From: Gilvimarinus xylanilyticus
Lineage (GTDB): Bacteria; Pseudomonadota; Gammaproteobacteria; Pseudomonadales; Cellvibrionaceae
Direction: 5' to 3'
DNA: 64,000 nt
Assembly (NCBI RefSeq): GCF_024195295.1
Contig: NZ_JAMFTH010000001.1
Coordinates: forward strand, 1,426,001 to 1,490,000
Part shown: one piece after another, positions 35,773-44,957 of the stretch
How positions within the stretch are numbered: the stretch's first letter is position 1
Layout: every line of letters begins with the position of its first letter
Program-made: the position numbers and the translations under genes
Notes under the pieces: generated by a model
What the model saw: the letters and a program-made list of their open reading frames with translations, nothing else
Databases searched by the model: none
Told to the model about the DNA's origin: nothing

Positions 35773-36279
35773 ATGCATCGCATTATAGGTATGGCGCTTT
35801 TACTGAATCTTTGCGCGTGTAGCCAATACGATTTTTCGGTAAATGATAATGTGGTGTACACCCCCAAGCCCATCCTAAAAGAAAGCTCGGTCTCCGATCC
35901 GGCGCTCAAGGCATGTCTACAACAGACCTTTAAAGATAAAAAACACACTAACATTTCGCAGGTAACCAGCCTGCGCTGCACTCACGCGGGTATTGCCAGC
36001 ATAGCCGGTCTTGGGCGCTACTTTGCCCTCACCGAGCTGGATTTATCTGACAACGCGATAGCTGACGTTACGCCCCTGACAAGGCTGGGTAAATTAACCT
36101 TATTACACCTAGAGAATAACCAAATTCGCGATGCAGCACCGCTGTTAAGCCTGATCAAGCTGAGCGATTTGCGTATTGAGGGAAATAATGACGCGGGATG
36201 TAAAGACCTATACCAAGTGCGGACCAGTGTAAGAGATAACGCAGGCTCGGCCCTGTTACCCGATCATTGCGACCAGTAA
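35773..36279 (+). CDS. Leucine-rich-repeat lipoprotein
   Basis: About 168 residues. Signal peptide with lipobox (MALLLNLCACS, Cys about residue 16) predicts a lipoprotein. Residues about 60-150 hold three to four 22-residue LRR units of internalin type (IASIAGLGRYFALTELDLSDNAIADVTPLTRLGKLTLLHLENNQI). Two cysteine pairs flank the repeats. Function unknown; possibly protein binding at the cell surface. ATG 35767 is two codons earlier and equally possible. Repeat copy B directly precedes it. Confidence 0.75.
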   Translation: MHRIIGMALLLNLCACSQYDFSVNDNVVYTPKPILKESSVSDPALKACLQQTFKDKKHTNISQVTSLRCTHAGIASIAGLGRYFALTELDLSDNAIADVTPLTRLGKLTLLHLENNQIRDAAPLLSLIKLSDLRIEGNNDAGCKDLYQVRTSVRDNAGSALLPDHCDQ

Positions 36280-36295
36280 TAGCACCGAATACCGT

Positions 36296-36559
36296 TTAAG
36301 TAGCAAAGGTCAAGCCGATGGTATTGCGAAACTGACGTACCACCTTCATAGCCACAGGTTCAGAATTAATCGGCCCAACCACCTTGCGAAACAAAACCTG
36401 CACCACCGTACCCACCGGAGGTAAAACTTGGTTTTCCAACATCACCTGGGCACCGCCCTCGGAGATATCGGTGGTAAACCCCACTATTGTGCCAATGCCC
36501 GGGTGAGTCATCTCTACCCGTATGCTGCGGCTAGTGCGTTCATGCTGTCGGCGTTCCAC
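36296..36559 (-). CDS. PilZ domain protein, probable c-di-GMP receptor
   Basis: 87 residues, only a PilZ domain. The c-di-GMP motifs are RRQHERTSR (RxxxR type) at residues 3-11 and DISEGG (D/NxSxxG) at about residues 31-36. Such stand-alone proteins act as small c-di-GMP effectors. No motility or pilus gene is next to it. Confidence 0.86.
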   Translation of the reverse strand: MERRQHERTSRSIRVEMTHPGIGTIVGFTTDISEGGAQVMLENQVLPPVGTVVQVLFRKVVGPINSEPVAMKVVRQFRNTIGLTFAT

Positions 36560-36619
36560 GATGACATCCTCAAAAAATCAATAATTCCTGTGCTCTTTCA
36601 CTCTCACTATAGCAAACGG

Positions 36620-37405
36620 TTATAGCGCTGCCTCGGCGTGTACCGGTGAGGTAAGTTGTAACCAGTCAAAGCCCTCGTCCTGACACGCATACAGAGTATT
36701 GGCAACCGTACCCACAAAAGGCTCCAACGCCTGTTTAACCAGCTCAAGAGAGTTGTTTTTCTGACTGATATGAGCCACCACCAAATGCTGCAATACTTGC
36801 ATCGGGTATCGCTGCAAAAAACCCGCCGCCTGCTGGTTACTCAGGTGCCCCCAAAGACCACCCACACGCTGTTTCAAAGACGGCGGGTAAGGCCCACCGG
36901 CCAGCATCATCGGATCGTGGTTTGCCTCCAGAATCAACGCCTGGCAATTACCGTAACGCCTTTCCACATGGGGCGAGATATTACCCAGATCGGTCAGTAA
37001 ACCCAGGCTAAGGCCCTCGTAGGTAAAAATAAATTGCGCCGGCTCGCGGGCATCATGAGGCACAGCCACTGGCTCTATCTGCAACTGCGCTAAAGCAAAT
37101 GACTGGTAGTTTTCAATCAGGTTTAGCTCGGGCAAAGCGCCGTAATCACGGCTGTGATAGGTTCCGGGGGTCATATACACGGGCAGATTGTATCGCCGCG
37201 CCAGCGCCGCTACCCCTTTCACATGGTCGCCGTGCTCATGGGTTACCAGCACAGCGCTTAGATCAGACGCCGAATATTGAAGGCGCGCCAACCGCGCTTC
37301 GGTTTCGCGCACACTGAAACCACAGTCCACCAGAATGGCCCCGCCGGACCACTCAATCAGCGTACTGTTGCCCTTACTGCCGCTGCCCAGAGAAGCAAAC
37401 CGCAT
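36620..37405 (-). CDS. MBL-fold metallohydrolase (WalJ/YycJ-like)
   Basis: 261 residues. The N-terminal RFASLGSGSKGNSTLIE and the metal motif THEHGDHVKG mark the YycJ/WalJ branch of the metallo-beta-lactamase fold, thought to include nucleases acting on DNA in Bacillus. Further ligands are in LEANHD and LVVAHISQKNN. The dapA-bamC-MBL order is shared with Pseudomonas, where purC follows; here purC is 6 kb away. Confidence 0.88.
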   Translation of the reverse strand: MRFASLGSGSKGNSTLIEWSGGAILVDCGFSVRETEARLARLQYSASDLSAVLVTHEHGDHVKGVAALARRYNLPVYMTPGTYHSRDYGALPELNLIENYQSFALAQLQIEPVAVPHDAREPAQFIFTYEGLSLGLLTDLGNISPHVERRYGNCQALILEANHDPMMLAGGPYPPSLKQRVGGLWGHLSNQQAAGFLQRYPMQVLQHLVVAHISQKNNSLELVKQALEPFVGTVANTLYACQDEGFDWLQLTSPVHAEAAL

Positions 37406-37420
37406 GGATTTGCCGCTCCG

Positions 37421-38584
37421 TTAAATCAGGTTTTTACGCAGTATGGTTAACAGCTTGCGCGCTTCGCGCGGATCAATGCGCTTGCCATAGGGGTCGCGCA
37501 AATGCACCGTATAATCGCCGGGCTCACCTTTTATAAACAATAGGTAACCGGGGGCGCCGGCGTTCTGCGCTTCACCCTCGCGGTTTGACAATGGCGCACG
37601 AGCGAAGGCCTCGCCTGTCGGCACATTCTCAAGCAACTGCGCCAGGGTATACGGGCTGGTATGAACAATCTCTCGGTCGCTCTCAAACCAACCGCTAAAC
37701 CATCCATCACTTTCGGGCTCGACTGGCTCGTAGTGTAGGTAGTAAACACCCTGATCCGGCGCGCTGTCGTATATGGCAAAGCCGTCTTGCTTCATCGAGT
37801 GGAACAAGGTCGCCTTAGCGCGCTCTTCGTTTAGGCGAATTTTCATAACCGGCTCGTTCGCCTCAATCACCAAGGCAGACTTGGCATCGCCGCCAATGGC
37901 CTGCGCCAGCAATGAGGTACCGCCCAGAGTTTCATCCCGAGCGAGCTCGGCGGCCAGCTCATCCAACAACCAGGCTTCACGCTCGGCCGAGGTCGATTGC
38001 TCGGGCCAGGGGGTGGGCTCGGTGGGCGCACTGCCGGGTAGAGATTGATGCCGTACGTGAATTTCACTGGTTTCCGGCTGTACCCCCTGATCGATCTGCA
38101 CGCGGTATCTATCCACTGTGTTCAGATCGCTTTTAAACTGCAACCAGTGGCTTTCGATAATACCGCGGCTAATATCGGCATTGGCGACATCCACATTGTT
38201 TTCGTTCAAAAAGCTGCGCACCCGCGGCCAGACTTCACCCGGGGAAACATTCATCAGTATCCAGCGCTCTTCGCCCAAACGCTGGATTTTGATGTTTTCC
38301 TGCATCAGATTAGTGGCCAGCGGTTGAGGTCTGGGCACTTCGTTATGATCGGCGCTCACCGCCTCATCAAACTCGCTCTGCTGGATAGGCGGGATGGGGT
38401 AAATCTCCCCCAGCCGTTCGCGGCTCATACCTTCGGGCACTTTAATGGGCTCGATTTTATCGGCTTTTTGGTAGTCCCCGTCGCGATTGCGAAAGTAGGC
38501 TTGATCACCCCAAAACACGCCGCAACCAACCAGTTGCGTCACTAAAGTCAAAGCGAGCCCTCTGAGGGCAATGGTTTTTATCAT
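37421..38584 (-). CDS. bamC: Outer-membrane assembly lipoprotein BamC
   Basis: 387 residues. Lipobox TQLVGC (Cys about residue 21) and the unstructured N-terminal stretch with RNRDGDYQKADKIEPIKVPEG, then two helix-grip domains (about 100-220 and 240-375). Accessory subunit of the BAM complex. It is longer than the E. coli protein (344 aa) but similar to Pseudomonas-type members. Lies 19 bp downstream of dapA, which is the usual arrangement. Confidence 0.9.
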   Translation of the reverse strand: MIKTIALRGLALTLVTQLVGCGVFWGDQAYFRNRDGDYQKADKIEPIKVPEGMSRERLGEIYPIPPIQQSEFDEAVSADHNEVPRPQPLATNLMQENIKIQRLGEERWILMNVSPGEVWPRVRSFLNENNVDVANADISRGIIESHWLQFKSDLNTVDRYRVQIDQGVQPETSEIHVRHQSLPGSAPTEPTPWPEQSTSAEREAWLLDELAAELARDETLGGTSLLAQAIGGDAKSALVIEANEPVMKIRLNEERAKATLFHSMKQDGFAIYDSAPDQGVYYLHYEPVEPESDGWFSGWFESDREIVHTSPYTLAQLLENVPTGEAFARAPLSNREGEAQNAGAPGYLLFIKGEPGDYTVHLRDPYGKRIDPREARKLLTILRKNLI

Positions 38585-38603
38585 ATGAATATCTTCAGCT
38601 TAC

Positions 38604-39479
38604 TCAAATCAATCCGGCATCGCGCAGTGCGGTGCGCACCTGCTCGTGATACACCTCAGACAGTGGCGTCATGGGCAAGCGAATGCCCTCTGCCACTATT
38701 CCCATTTGCGTTAGGGCCCATTTTACCGGGATGGGATTCGCCTCCAGGAACATCACCCGGTGCAATGACATTAACGAGTCATTCACCTGGCGCGCCTGCT
38801 CGGCCTTACCGGCAATGGCCAGCTCGCACATTTGTGCCAGCTTCCCGGGTATGACATTCGCAGTGACAGAAATATCCCCGTGACCGCCCAATAACATTAA
38901 TTCCACGGCGGTTTCGTCGTCGCCCGAGATGACTTTAAAGCCATCGGGCGCGGCATCGATAATCGCTTTGGCCCGCCCCATATCGCCGGTAGCTTCTTTA
39001 ATACCAATAATATTGGGCAGCTCAGCGAGGCGTAGCACCGTTTCGGGCAGCATATCGACGGCTGTTCGACCGGGCACGTTATAAAGCAGTTGCGGCATAT
39101 CAACCGCTTCGGCAATAGCTTTGTGATGTAAATACAACCCCTCTTGGGTGGGCTTGTTATAGTAAGGGGTTACCGACAGGCAGGCGTCTGCCCCAGCGCT
39201 TTTGGCGCCCTCGGTCAGCTCGATGGCCTCGGACGTTGAGTTGGCGCCGGTTCCAGCAATGACCGGAATCTTGCCGTTCACTTGGTCAACGACATGGCGG
39301 ATAACCGCCAAATGCTCATCGACATCTAAGGTGGCCGACTCACCGGTAGTGCCCACCGCGACTATGCCGTGGGTACCCTGCTCCAAGTGCCAATCGACCA
39401 GCGCCGATAAACCTTGCCAATCCAACGAATTGTCGGCATTCATGGGGGTTACCAGGGCAACCATACTGCCTTGAATCAT
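38604..39479 (-). CDS. dapA: 4-hydroxy-tetrahydrodipicolinate synthase (DapA)
   Basis: 291-residue TIM-barrel lyase of lysine/DAP synthesis, condensing pyruvate with aspartate semialdehyde. VGTTGESATL, catalytic Tyr in TPYYNKPTQEG and the Schiff-base Lys in IIGIKEATGD (about residue 161) are visible. ATG 39479 (MIQGSMVALVTPM) gives the usual length. It is upstream of and probably co-transcribed with bamC. Confidence 0.96.
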   Translation of the reverse strand: MIQGSMVALVTPMNADNSLDWQGLSALVDWHLEQGTHGIVAVGTTGESATLDVDEHLAVIRHVVDQVNGKIPVIAGTGANSTSEAIELTEGAKSAGADACLSVTPYYNKPTQEGLYLHHKAIAEAVDMPQLLYNVPGRTAVDMLPETVLRLAELPNIIGIKEATGDMGRAKAIIDAAPDGFKVISGDDETAVELMLLGGHGDISVTANVIPGKLAQMCELAIAGKAEQARQVNDSLMSLHRVMFLEANPIPVKWALTQMGIVAEGIRLPMTPLSEVYHEQVRTALRDAGLI

Positions 39480-39617
39480 AGCGTCTCCAATTACGGATAA
39501 TCCGGGCTGCCTGAGCAGCCCCAAGGGCGCAGCTAACCGCCCGTGGTGTTGATAAAGTCTGGCGACATGTTACGCACCGCGCCTCAGCGACACAAGCGGC
39601 GCGCAAAGCGCTGCTTG

Positions 39618-40685
39618 TTAGCCTTTTTTAAAAGCCAGCATACGGTCCAAAGGCTTCATCGCCTGCTTGGCAAGCTCGGCATCGACAAATATCTCATTGT
39701 CGTCACGCTCGAAAACATTCGCCAGATTCTCCAGCTCATTCAGTGCCATCCAGGGGCAGTTGGCACAACTACGGCACGAGGCGCCGCTGCCGGCCGTGGG
39801 CGCGACATGAAAAGTCTTCTCGGGGCAGAGCTGTTGCATCTTAAAAAAGATGCCCTGATCCGTGGCCACAATAAATTCCTGATTGGGCAGGGTTTGCGCG
39901 GCGTTAATCAACTGCGAGGTCGAGCCCACTACATCGGCCAGCTCTACCACTGACTGGGGCGATTCCGGGTGCACAAGCACCGCCGCCTCGGGGTACAGTG
40001 TTTTTAAATCCTCAATCCCCTGGGCCTTAAATTCCTCATGCACAATGCAAGCACCATCCCACAAGAGCACATCGGCACCGGTTTGCTTTTGCACATAAGC
40101 GCCCAGGTGTTTATCCGGCGCCCAGAGAATTTTTTCGCCTTTTTTATCCAGATAGTCCACCACATCCAAGGCGATGCTCGAGGTAACCACCCAGTCGGCG
40201 CGCGCTTTCACCGCCGCCGAGGTATTCGCATACACCACCACGGTGCGGTCGGGGTACTGATCGCAAAAATCACTGAACTCGTCCGCCGGACAACCAATGT
40301 CGAGCGAGCAGGTCGCCTCGAGGGTGGGCATTAACACCCGCTTGTGGGGGGTGAGAATTTTGGCGGTCTCGCCCATAAACTTAACCCCCGCCACAATCAG
40401 GGTAGAGGCCGGGTGATCGCGCCCAAAGCGCGCCATCTCCAAGGAGTCCGACACGCACCCGCCCGTCTCTTCGGCAAGCGACTGGATGATCGGGTCGGTG
40501 TAATAGTGAGCCACCAGCACGGCATCGCGCTCGATCAGCATTTGCTTAATCTGAGCCTTTAAAGCCTGCTCTTGCTCTGGGGTAAGATCGCTGTGCCGCC
40601 CGATGCCCGCCAAGTGATCTTTTACCACCTGACGGTCGGATGCCAGAGCATCTGTCGCTGCATTATCGACAACTTCAATGGACAT
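39618..40685 (-). CDS. nadA: Quinolinate synthase A (NadA)
   Basis: 355-residue [4Fe-4S] enzyme that condenses iminoaspartate and DHAP to quinolinate in NAD synthesis. Cluster cysteines are in the [17 protein letters not shown] region, [13 protein letters not shown] and the C-terminal [15 protein letters not shown]. The MSIEVV start gives the family length. Monocistronic, with tRNA-Lys genes upstream on the same strand. Confidence 0.95.
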   Translation of the reverse strand: MSIEVVDNAATDALASDRQVVKDHLAGIGRHSDLTPEQEQALKAQIKQMLIERDAVLVAHYYTDPIIQSLAEETGGCVSDSLEMARFGRDHPASTLIVAGVKFMGETAKILTPHKRVLMPTLEATCSLDIGCPADEFSDFCDQYPDRTVVVYANTSAAVKARADWVVTSSIALDVVDYLDKKGEKILWAPDKHLGAYVQKQTGADVLLWDGACIVHEEFKAQGIEDLKTLYPEAAVLVHPESPQSVVELADVVGSTSQLINAAQTLPNQEFIVATDQGIFFKMQQLCPEKTFHVAPTAGSGASCRSCANCPWMALNELENLANVFERDDNEIFVDAELAKQAMKPLDRMLAFKKG

Positions 40686-40806
40686 ACTTGAATACCACGG
40701 TTGGCGCCCCTACTGGTGCAACGGCGCTTTTTAAAGGGCGCATTCTAGCATAAGGCTAGGGAACGGCGGGAGCGGTTGAAGTGTTTGCGGGGAAATTACC
40801 AAGGTA

Positions 40807-40840
40807 ATAAAAAAGCGCCAAGTGCTTTGCAATTGGCGCT
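40807..40840 (-). terminator. Rho-independent terminator of the tRNA-Lys pair
   Basis: On the minus strand AGCGCCAA pairs with TTGGCGCT around an 11-base loop, followed by a T run. It lies about 50 bp after the CCA end of the second tRNA-Lys transcribed. Confidence 0.85.
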
Positions 40841-40888
40841 TTCATCGCTTGCTGACCGGCAGTGCTCAGTAAACTGCCTGTCAAAATA

Positions 40889-40964
40889 TGGTGGGTCGTA
40901 CTGGATTCGAACCAGTGACCAATTGGTTAAAAGCCAACTGCTCTACCAACTGAGCTAACGACCC
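40889..40964 (-). tRNA. tRNA-Lys (TTT), copy 1
   Basis: 76-nt cloverleaf read leftward: GGGTCGT acceptor stem, D-arm TAGCTCAGTTGGTAGAGC, anticodon loop CTTTTAA with TTT, T-loop GGTTCGAATCC, encoded CCA. Identical to the copy at 41035-41110. Confidence 0.97.
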
Positions 40965-41034
40965 GTAAAACTGATTGTGTGCCAATTCCTGTGGCGGATG
41001 ACCGGCGGCGCTCAGTAAACTGCCCGTCTTAATA

Positions 41035-41110
41035 TGGTGGGTCGTACTGGATTCGAACCAGTGACCAATTGGTTAAAAGCCAACTGCTCTACCAACTGAG
41101 CTAACGACCC
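41035..41110 (-). tRNA. tRNA-Lys (TTT), copy 2
   Basis: Identical 76-nt sequence to the copy at 40889-40964. The 70-bp spacer is also related to the sequence after copy 1 (both contain GCTCAGTAAACTGCC), so the whole 146-bp unit was duplicated in tandem. First of the two in transcription order. Confidence 0.97.
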
Positions 41111-41161
41111 ATAATCTGATTGTATTTCGCTGCGCTAAAGCGCCTCAAATCAGAGGCGCAC

Positions 41162-41189
41162 ATAATAATGATTTGCCCGAAAAACACAA
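41162..41189 (-). promoter_or_regulatory. Probable promoter of the tRNA-Lys pair
   Basis: On the minus strand TTGTGT (41184-41189) and TATTAT (41162-41167) are 16 bp apart, followed by the GC-rich discriminator GTGCGCC. A perfect 7-bp hairpin (41140-41146 with 41153-41159) lies at the expected start of the transcript. Confidence 0.6.
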
Positions 41190-41260
41190 GGGATTTTTTG
41201 CAATTTAGCCCTAATATTTTTTATCTGTTCAATAACTTACCAACTTGGGCAAGGCGCGCA

Positions 41261-41938
41261 CTACAGCCGGTAGCGAGTGGGGTCTGCCACCCCTGCCTGC
41301 TCGAAACCCACGCGGCGAAGGCGGCAGCTGTCGCAGCGCCCACAGGCGCGGCCATCATCATCGGCCTGGTAGCAGGACACCGTTAATCCATAGTCCACAC
41401 CCAATTCGGTGCCACGGCGGATAATCTCGGCTTTACTCAGATCAATCAAGGGTGTGCGGATGGCTAGGGTGTGCCCTTCGGTACCTGCGCGAGTCGCTAA
41501 ATTGGCCATTTTCTCGTAGGCGGCAATATAGTCTGGCCGGCAATCCGGGTAACCGGAGTAATCCACAGCGTTCACACCGATAAAAATATCGTCGGCGCCC
41601 AGCACCTCGGCCCAGCCCAAGGCAATGGACAGAAACACCGTATTGCGCGCCGGAACATAAGTTACGGGAACCCCCTGAGTCTCCTCTTCGGGCACATCAA
41701 TGCTGTCGTCGGTCAACGCCGAACCACCAATCGCGCGCAGGTCCAGATTGATCACCTTGTGGTCGGCACTGCCCAGCGCCTGGGCGGCGCGCTCAGCCGC
41801 CAATAGTTCGGCGCGCATGCGCTGGCCGTAATCAAAACTGATGGTATAGCACTCATACCCCTCACTGCGGGCAATGGCCAGGGCTGTGGTTGAGTCCAAG
41901 CCACCCGACACCAATACCACCGCTCTTTTTTGGCCCAT
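41261..41938 (-). CDS. queC: 7-cyano-7-deazaguanine synthase (QueC)
   Basis: 225-residue ATP-dependent enzyme converting CDG to preQ0 in queuosine synthesis. PP-loop [12 protein letters not shown] at the N-terminus and a C-terminal zinc site with Cys in [21 protein letters not shown]. Lies 17 bp downstream of queE on the same strand, so queE-queC form an operon. Confidence 0.96.
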   Translation of the reverse strand: MGQKRAVVLVSGGLDSTTALAIARSEGYECYTISFDYGQRMRAELLAAERAAQALGSADHKVINLDLRAIGGSALTDDSIDVPEEETQGVPVTYVPARNTVFLSIALGWAEVLGADDIFIGVNAVDYSGYPDCRPDYIAAYEKMANLATRAGTEGHTLAIRTPLIDLSKAEIIRRGTELGVDYGLTVSCYQADDDGRACGRCDSCRLRRVGFEQAGVADPTRYRL

Positions 41939-41955
41939 GCAGATCTCCTTTTACT

Positions 41956-42606
41956 TTAATGCCCCGGCGTGTCATCCCACAGCAACTTGTGCAGCTGGAG
42001 CTGAAAACGCACCGGTAAATTGTCTTCTACCACCCAATCGGCCAACTGGCGGGGCGATACCTGGCCGAAACTGGGCGAGATCAATACATCCCCCACACGC
42101 TCGGCTAGTTTATATTCGTCTAACTTGAGCTTTGCCCACTGGTAGTCTTCCCGCGAGCAGATCACAAACTTAATCTGATCGCGGCCGTCCAGCAGCTTCA
42201 GGTTGGACCAGAGGTTGCGCTGCACCTCTCCCGAACCCGGGGTTTTAAGATCCATCACCTTCACCACTCGCTCATCCACCCCCTCGAGAGTCATGGCGCC
42301 GCTGGTTTCTAGCGATACCTGGTAACCGCGCTCACACAGTGCCGTTAACAGGGCTGGCGTATGCTTTTGCGCCATAGGCTCACCGCCGGTCACACAGACA
42401 TAACGCGGTGAATAAGAGGCAACCTTATCCAGCACCTCATCGAACGACATCCGCGTGCCCCCGTAAAACGCATACTCACTGTCGCAGTAACCACAGCGCA
42501 GTGGGCACCCGGTCAGGCGCACAAACACCGTAGGCAAACCCACGGTATTGGACTCACCCTGTAAGGAATAGAAAATTTCCGTGATTTTGACACTTAGTTC
42601 AGTCAT
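41956..42606 (-). CDS. queE: 7-carboxy-7-deazaguanine synthase (QueE)
   Basis: 216-residue radical SAM enzyme that forms the deazaguanine ring. Cluster motif CPLRCGYCDSEYAF (CX3CX2C), the N-terminal EIFYSLQGESNTVG and VCVTGGEPMAQ typical of QueE. Upstream of queC in the same unit. Two inverted repeats lie just upstream of its start. Confidence 0.95.
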   Translation of the reverse strand: MTELSVKITEIFYSLQGESNTVGLPTVFVRLTGCPLRCGYCDSEYAFYGGTRMSFDEVLDKVASYSPRYVCVTGGEPMAQKHTPALLTALCERGYQVSLETSGAMTLEGVDERVVKVMDLKTPGSGEVQRNLWSNLKLLDGRDQIKFVICSREDYQWAKLKLDEYKLAERVGDVLISPSFGQVSPRQLADWVVEDNLPVRFQLQLHKLLWDDTPGH

Positions 42607-42617
42607 ATATACGCCGG

Positions 42618-42670
42618 CACCTGGCTCCTACGGGTTCACGCCCCAAGGAGCAGGTGCTATTCTAAATAGC
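42618..42670 (-). promoter_or_regulatory. Hairpins in the leader region of queE
   Basis: CACCTGGCTCCT (42618-42629) and AGGAGCAGGTG (42646-42656) pair with one bulge around a 16-base loop, and the adjoining GCTATTCTAAATAGC (42656-42670) is a perfect interrupted palindrome. Both lie 12 to 64 bp upstream of queE, in the gap shared with the divergent gene. No preQ1 aptamer could be recognised, so the role (attenuator, operator or divergent terminator) is open. Confidence 0.4.
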
Positions 42671-42698
42671 TTTGTCACCGCCGCTTCGGACTGCAGTA

Positions 42699-43022
42699 AT
42701 GAAACCGGTCAAATCCAAAAAAGCGCAACGCCAGGAATTGGAAGCTCAAATTCGCGAGTACCAGTCTCGCGGTGGCACCGTTAATCAGGTGCCGCGCGGG
42801 CTTTCGGGGCGGGCCGATGCCAACACCCCTCTGCCACACGTATTCGAGAAGAAGGCCGAGGCCGAAAGTCGTACCGAAGTCTCCCAGGTTATCGCGGCGA
42901 TAGAGCAACGACGACGCCCCCAACCGCCTAAAATCCAACGCCCTAACAAGCCCAAACTGCCGCGTAAAAAACTCATTTACGACGAGTTTGGCGAGCCTTT
43001 GCGCTGGGAATGGGAAAGCTAA
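42699..43022 (+). CDS. Small charged hypothetical protein (107 aa)
   Basis: Not recognised. Very basic and hydrophilic, with an N-terminal helix KAQRQELEAQIREYQSRGGTVNQVPRGLSGRAD and a Pro/Arg/Lys-rich C-terminal half ending RWEWES. The SRGG-x-V motif after a helix recalls small RNA-polymerase-associated or DNA-binding proteins, but this is only a resemblance. ATG 42699 is preferred over GTG-type starts upstream. Divergent from queE and convergent with purC. Confidence 0.65.
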   Translation: MKPVKSKKAQRQELEAQIREYQSRGGTVNQVPRGLSGRADANTPLPHVFEKKAEAESRTEVSQVIAAIEQRRRPQPPKIQRPNKPKLPRKKLIYDEFGEPLRWEWES

Positions 43023-43037
43023 AACCGCCCTACCCGC

Positions 43038-44144
43038 TTACCGATCAATTAAATTAAAGTCAGCTTGCAAAATATCAATAATGTCCTGCTTGGGATTGTC
43101 CGATAGCTCGATACGCTGGCCCGTGATTTTCTCCGCAATGGCGAGATAGGTTTCGGAAACCTCCATCAACACCGACTCGGGCAAGGCGTTATCCCGCGCC
43201 AGCGCCTGACGCTCGTCCATGCGATCTTTGTTGAGCAAAATGTCCGGATCATCAAAATAGCTCAACAGTAATTGACGGAAGGCCTCTTTGGATTTCTCCA
43301 CCACCTTACCATCGCGATAACTCGGGCCATCCCATATACGTGAAGAGTCGGGCGTACCCACCTCGTCCATATAAATCAACTTGTCGTTACCGGCAGCATC
43401 AGTCACATAACCAAACTCAAACTTGGTATCCACGAACACCTGATCCAGCGCCGCCAATGAATCGCTGATGACCGCGAAGCCCTCTTTTAACAACTTCTCG
43501 TATTGCTCGATATCCGCTTTGCACCGAAAGTTAAAGGCTTGGTAATTGGCTTCAATATCGCCCCGAGTAATATTCACATCGTCCACTTCAGGAACGCCGG
43601 GAATACCGGTCAAAATACCTTTGGTGGATGGGGTGATCAGCAACTCGGGCAGCTTTTGGTCTTTCTCCAGACCATCGGGCAATTCAATTCCGCAAAAATC
43701 CCGCTCGCCTTTGCTGTAGGCGCGCCACATGGAGCCGGTAATATACTGCCGGCAGATCGCCTCAATTTTGACCGGACGGGCTTTTTGTACAATCCAAACC
43801 AATGGGTGGGGAATATCCAGAATATGACTATCAGCGAGGCCGCTATCGCGAAACAAGCGAAACCAGTGATTAGAAATGGCATTGAGCGCCGCGCCCTTGC
43901 CCGGAACACCGTCCATTCCCCCTTCGCCGTGCCAAATACAATCAAAGGCCGAGATTCGGTCACTGATCACCATAATGGCCAGAGCTGCGTCAGGGGCGAC
44001 GTCATAACCCTTGTCAACAATCAGCCGCTTGCTGTCGGCCTCGGTCAACCAATAAACAGAACGCACCTTGCCACTGTGCACGGGCAAATTAGTGCGAATG
44101 GGCAGATCATCGTTTACCGCTAACACCCGGTCGGAAAGCCCCAT
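43038..44144 (-). CDS. purC: SAICAR synthetase (PurC), long form
   Basis: Phosphoribosylaminoimidazole-succinocarboxamide synthase of purine synthesis. [38 protein letters not shown] and VDTKFEFGY are clear. 368 residues is the longer variant of the family (E. coli PurC has 237), as found in several marine gammaproteobacteria. Single gene. Confidence 0.93.
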   Translation of the reverse strand: MGLSDRVLAVNDDLPIRTNLPVHSGKVRSVYWLTEADSKRLIVDKGYDVAPDAALAIMVISDRISAFDCIWHGEGGMDGVPGKGAALNAISNHWFRLFRDSGLADSHILDIPHPLVWIVQKARPVKIEAICRQYITGSMWRAYSKGERDFCGIELPDGLEKDQKLPELLITPSTKGILTGIPGVPEVDDVNITRGDIEANYQAFNFRCKADIEQYEKLLKEGFAVISDSLAALDQVFVDTKFEFGYVTDAAGNDKLIYMDEVGTPDSSRIWDGPSYRDGKVVEKSKEAFRQLLLSYFDDPDILLNKDRMDERQALARDNALPESVLMEVSETYLAIAEKITGQRIELSDNPKQDIIDILQADFNLIDR

Positions 44145-44213
44145 AGAATCACCCTATCACTTTAGGCCGAAAAACCCGCGATATTAACACATTTACCCTC
44201 TACGCCAAGACTA

Positions 44214-44921
44214 CTACCAAGGCAAAGGCTCGCCGCTCCAGTGAAAAAAACCGCCATTATCGTCCGGCCCCAAACTCTGCATAACACTCACTAAGCGGCC
44301 GGCCGAGGTCTCAGGGGTGTATAAACGGTGGCTGGGAATACGGGCCGCAAAAGGCTCCGAAAGCGCCGAGCGAGTGGTCCCCGGATGCAGCGCGACCAGA
44401 CAAGCATCCCGATGCCGACGCGCCAACTCAATCGAGGCCGTTTTGACCAGCATATTTAACGCCGCTTTACTGGCGCGGTAGCCATACCAGCCACCCAGGG
44501 CGTTATCACCAATACTGCCCACTTGAGCGCTTAAAAACGCTACCTTGGGCCGCTTGGCAGAAGCGATAAAGGCACTCAGGTGCTTCAAAATCAAGGCAGG
44601 GATAATGGTGTTGACCGCAAAATAGTGAGACAACTGCTCAGCGCTCAAGTCCTCCAGACGTTTTTCGGGAGTGAAAAACTCATCGTGCAACACCCCGACA
44701 CAACACCAGATCTCGGCGGGCGCCACCTCCAGCTCGCGCAGCCGCTGAACAACTTGCTCCAGCCCCTCATCACTGTAATCACAACAGACGTAATGCGCAT
44801 AGCAAGCGGGCGCCTCGGGAGCTCGCCCCACCCCCAGCAGGCACCTGCCCGCTTGCGCCCGGTACGCGGCAATCGCCTGAGCAAGCGCGCTGCTGGCCCC
44901 AAAAATCAGTACATTAGACAT
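44214..44921 (-). CDS. SDR family oxidoreductase (CsgA/C-factor-like)
   Basis: 235 residues. Rossmann start VLIFGASSALAQAI (dinucleotide site lacks one canonical Gly), catalytic Ser in FLSAQVGSIGDN, and YxxxK in WYGYRASKAALNML. Resembles the C-factor-like branch of short-chain dehydrogenases, which has no settled substrate. Read in the same direction as corA upstream, 36 bp away. Confidence 0.83.
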   Translation of the reverse strand: MSNVLIFGASSALAQAIAAYRAQAGRCLLGVGRAPEAPACYAHYVCCDYSDEGLEQVVQRLRELEVAPAEIWCCVGVLHDEFFTPEKRLEDLSAEQLSHYFAVNTIIPALILKHLSAFIASAKRPKVAFLSAQVGSIGDNALGGWYGYRASKAALNMLVKTASIELARRHRDACLVALHPGTTRSALSEPFAARIPSHRLYTPETSAGRLVSVMQSLGPDDNGGFFHWSGEPLPW

Positions 44922-44957
44922 AAAACCTCCGGCTTAATCAGGCCGGCGGTGGCCAGC

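Noticed and set aside
38045-38545. Plus-strand reading frame (166 aa) opposite bamC
   Set aside because: Shadow of bamC; no ribosome site or recognisable domain.
42607-42698. preQ1 riboswitch before queE
   Set aside because: The region forms hairpins but the preQ1 aptamer core and A-rich tail could not be matched.
43503-44123. Plus-strand reading frame (206 aa) opposite purC
   Set aside because: Shadow of purC, which is full length and conserved.
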